From Brachypodius melanocephalos (taxonomy: Eukaryota > Chordata > Aves > Passeriformes > Pycnonotidae): a stretch of DNA of 64,000 nt. Position 1 is the stretch's first letter. Every line of letters begins with the position of its first letter. The stretch lies in contig VZSR01001479.1 of NCBI GenBank assembly GCA_013398615.1, positions 14,405,064 through 14,469,063 on the forward strand. The letters run 5' to 3'. The position numbers and the translations under genes are program-made. Positions 63,514 to 64,000 of the stretch are shown piece by piece. The notes beneath the pieces were generated by a model that searched no databases, was not told the origin of the DNA, and saw nothing but the letters and a program-made list of their open reading frames with translations.

Positions 63514-64000
63514 GTGAGTTTCACTGAGTGCCAAAATACCCCGGTTTGGCTTGGAATTTGTATTTATGAAGAGAAGGGTAAGGTGAGATTTAATTGCTAT
63601 CTTCAACTACTGGTAGGCAGGCACAGGGAGCATGGAGTCAGACTCTTAGGTACACAGTAATACAAGAAGAAATAGTGTACACAGGTTAGAATGTGGGAAA
63701 TTCTAATTGCATACAAGGAAAACAATTTTTCAGTCTGAGAGTGATCAAATATTCTAGCAACAGGTATCATCAGAGGTTGTGGAATCTTTACAGGAGGTAT
63801 TCAGAGCATGACTTGAACAGTCCTGAGCCAGCCTTATCCAAGTTGGCTGTTGGGCAGGACTAGAGACTGAAGGAAGTTCTTTTTAAACCTTTGTCATTCT
63901 GTAATTCTGCTTCTTTTAGAATGTTTCTGGTATCTGAAGCAGAACATTTGGAAAAATAACTCTAAACTTAATCTTGGCGATTGCATACAGAACTGTCATC
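63514..64000 (+). other. CRIPT: CRIPT intron 4, start
   Basis: The expected last exon, beginning with a GICAMC-type sequence in relatives, was not found before the window ends, so this is intron 4. Confidence 0.8.

Noticed and set aside
1..64000. CRISPR arrays, bacterial operons, tRNA or rRNA genes
   Set aside because: None seen. The window is vertebrate nuclear DNA, no regularly spaced repeat array is present, and no cloverleaf-like tRNA promoter boxes were recognised by eye.

Overview
The window is vertebrate nuclear DNA and almost certainly sauropsid, most likely a bird. The coding sequence is split into short exons with consensus GT/AG splice sites. Two CR1-type LINE fragments are visible, a family that dominates bird and reptile genomes. 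RHOQ fits in about 16 kb, which suits a compact avian genome. There is no bacterial-style gene organisation, and most of the sequence is AT-rich non-coding DNA.

Three protein-coding genes can be reconstructed exon by exon: RHOQ (TC10, a Rho-family GTPase, + strand, five coding exons, 205 aa), PIGF (GPI-anchor biosynthesis class F, - strand, five coding exons plus a probable non-coding first exon, 219 aa) and CRIPT (+ strand, first four coding exons, about 80 of roughly 101 residues; the last exon lies beyond the right edge). As I recall, RHOQ-PIGF-CRIPT is the same order and orientation as on human chromosome 2p21, so this is conserved synteny. RHOQ and PIGF converge tail to tail, with stop codons 460 bp apart and poly(A) signals of opposite strands only about 50 bp apart. 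PIGF and CRIPT diverge head to head from one CpG-rich promoter with two ETS-like sites and a GC box.

Layout: 1-10,480 is gene-poor flank with a probable old LTR remnant near 4 kb. 10,540-11,060 is a GC-rich, promoter-like island not assigned to any recognised gene, with splice donors pointing both ways. 11,060-25,700 is gene-poor and holds an in-frame 123-bp tandem duplication near 21.7 kb. 25,800-27,000 is the RHOQ CpG island with exons 1-2. 26,582-40,185 is the large RHOQ intron 2. 40,186-42,070 holds RHOQ exons 3-5. 42,530-61,113 is PIGF. 61,290-61,620 is the shared PIGF/CRIPT promoter. 61,390 to the end is CRIPT, with a 5'-truncated CR1 in its intron 1.

The three genes do not form a pathway. 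RHOQ acts in membrane traffic and actin regulation, PIGF in GPI-anchor assembly in the ER, and CRIPT in PDZ-scaffold binding and the minor spliceosome. I see no exotic system. The best candidates for something undescribed are the orphan divergent promoter at 10.5-11 kb with its possible exons, and the 123-bp in-frame duplication.
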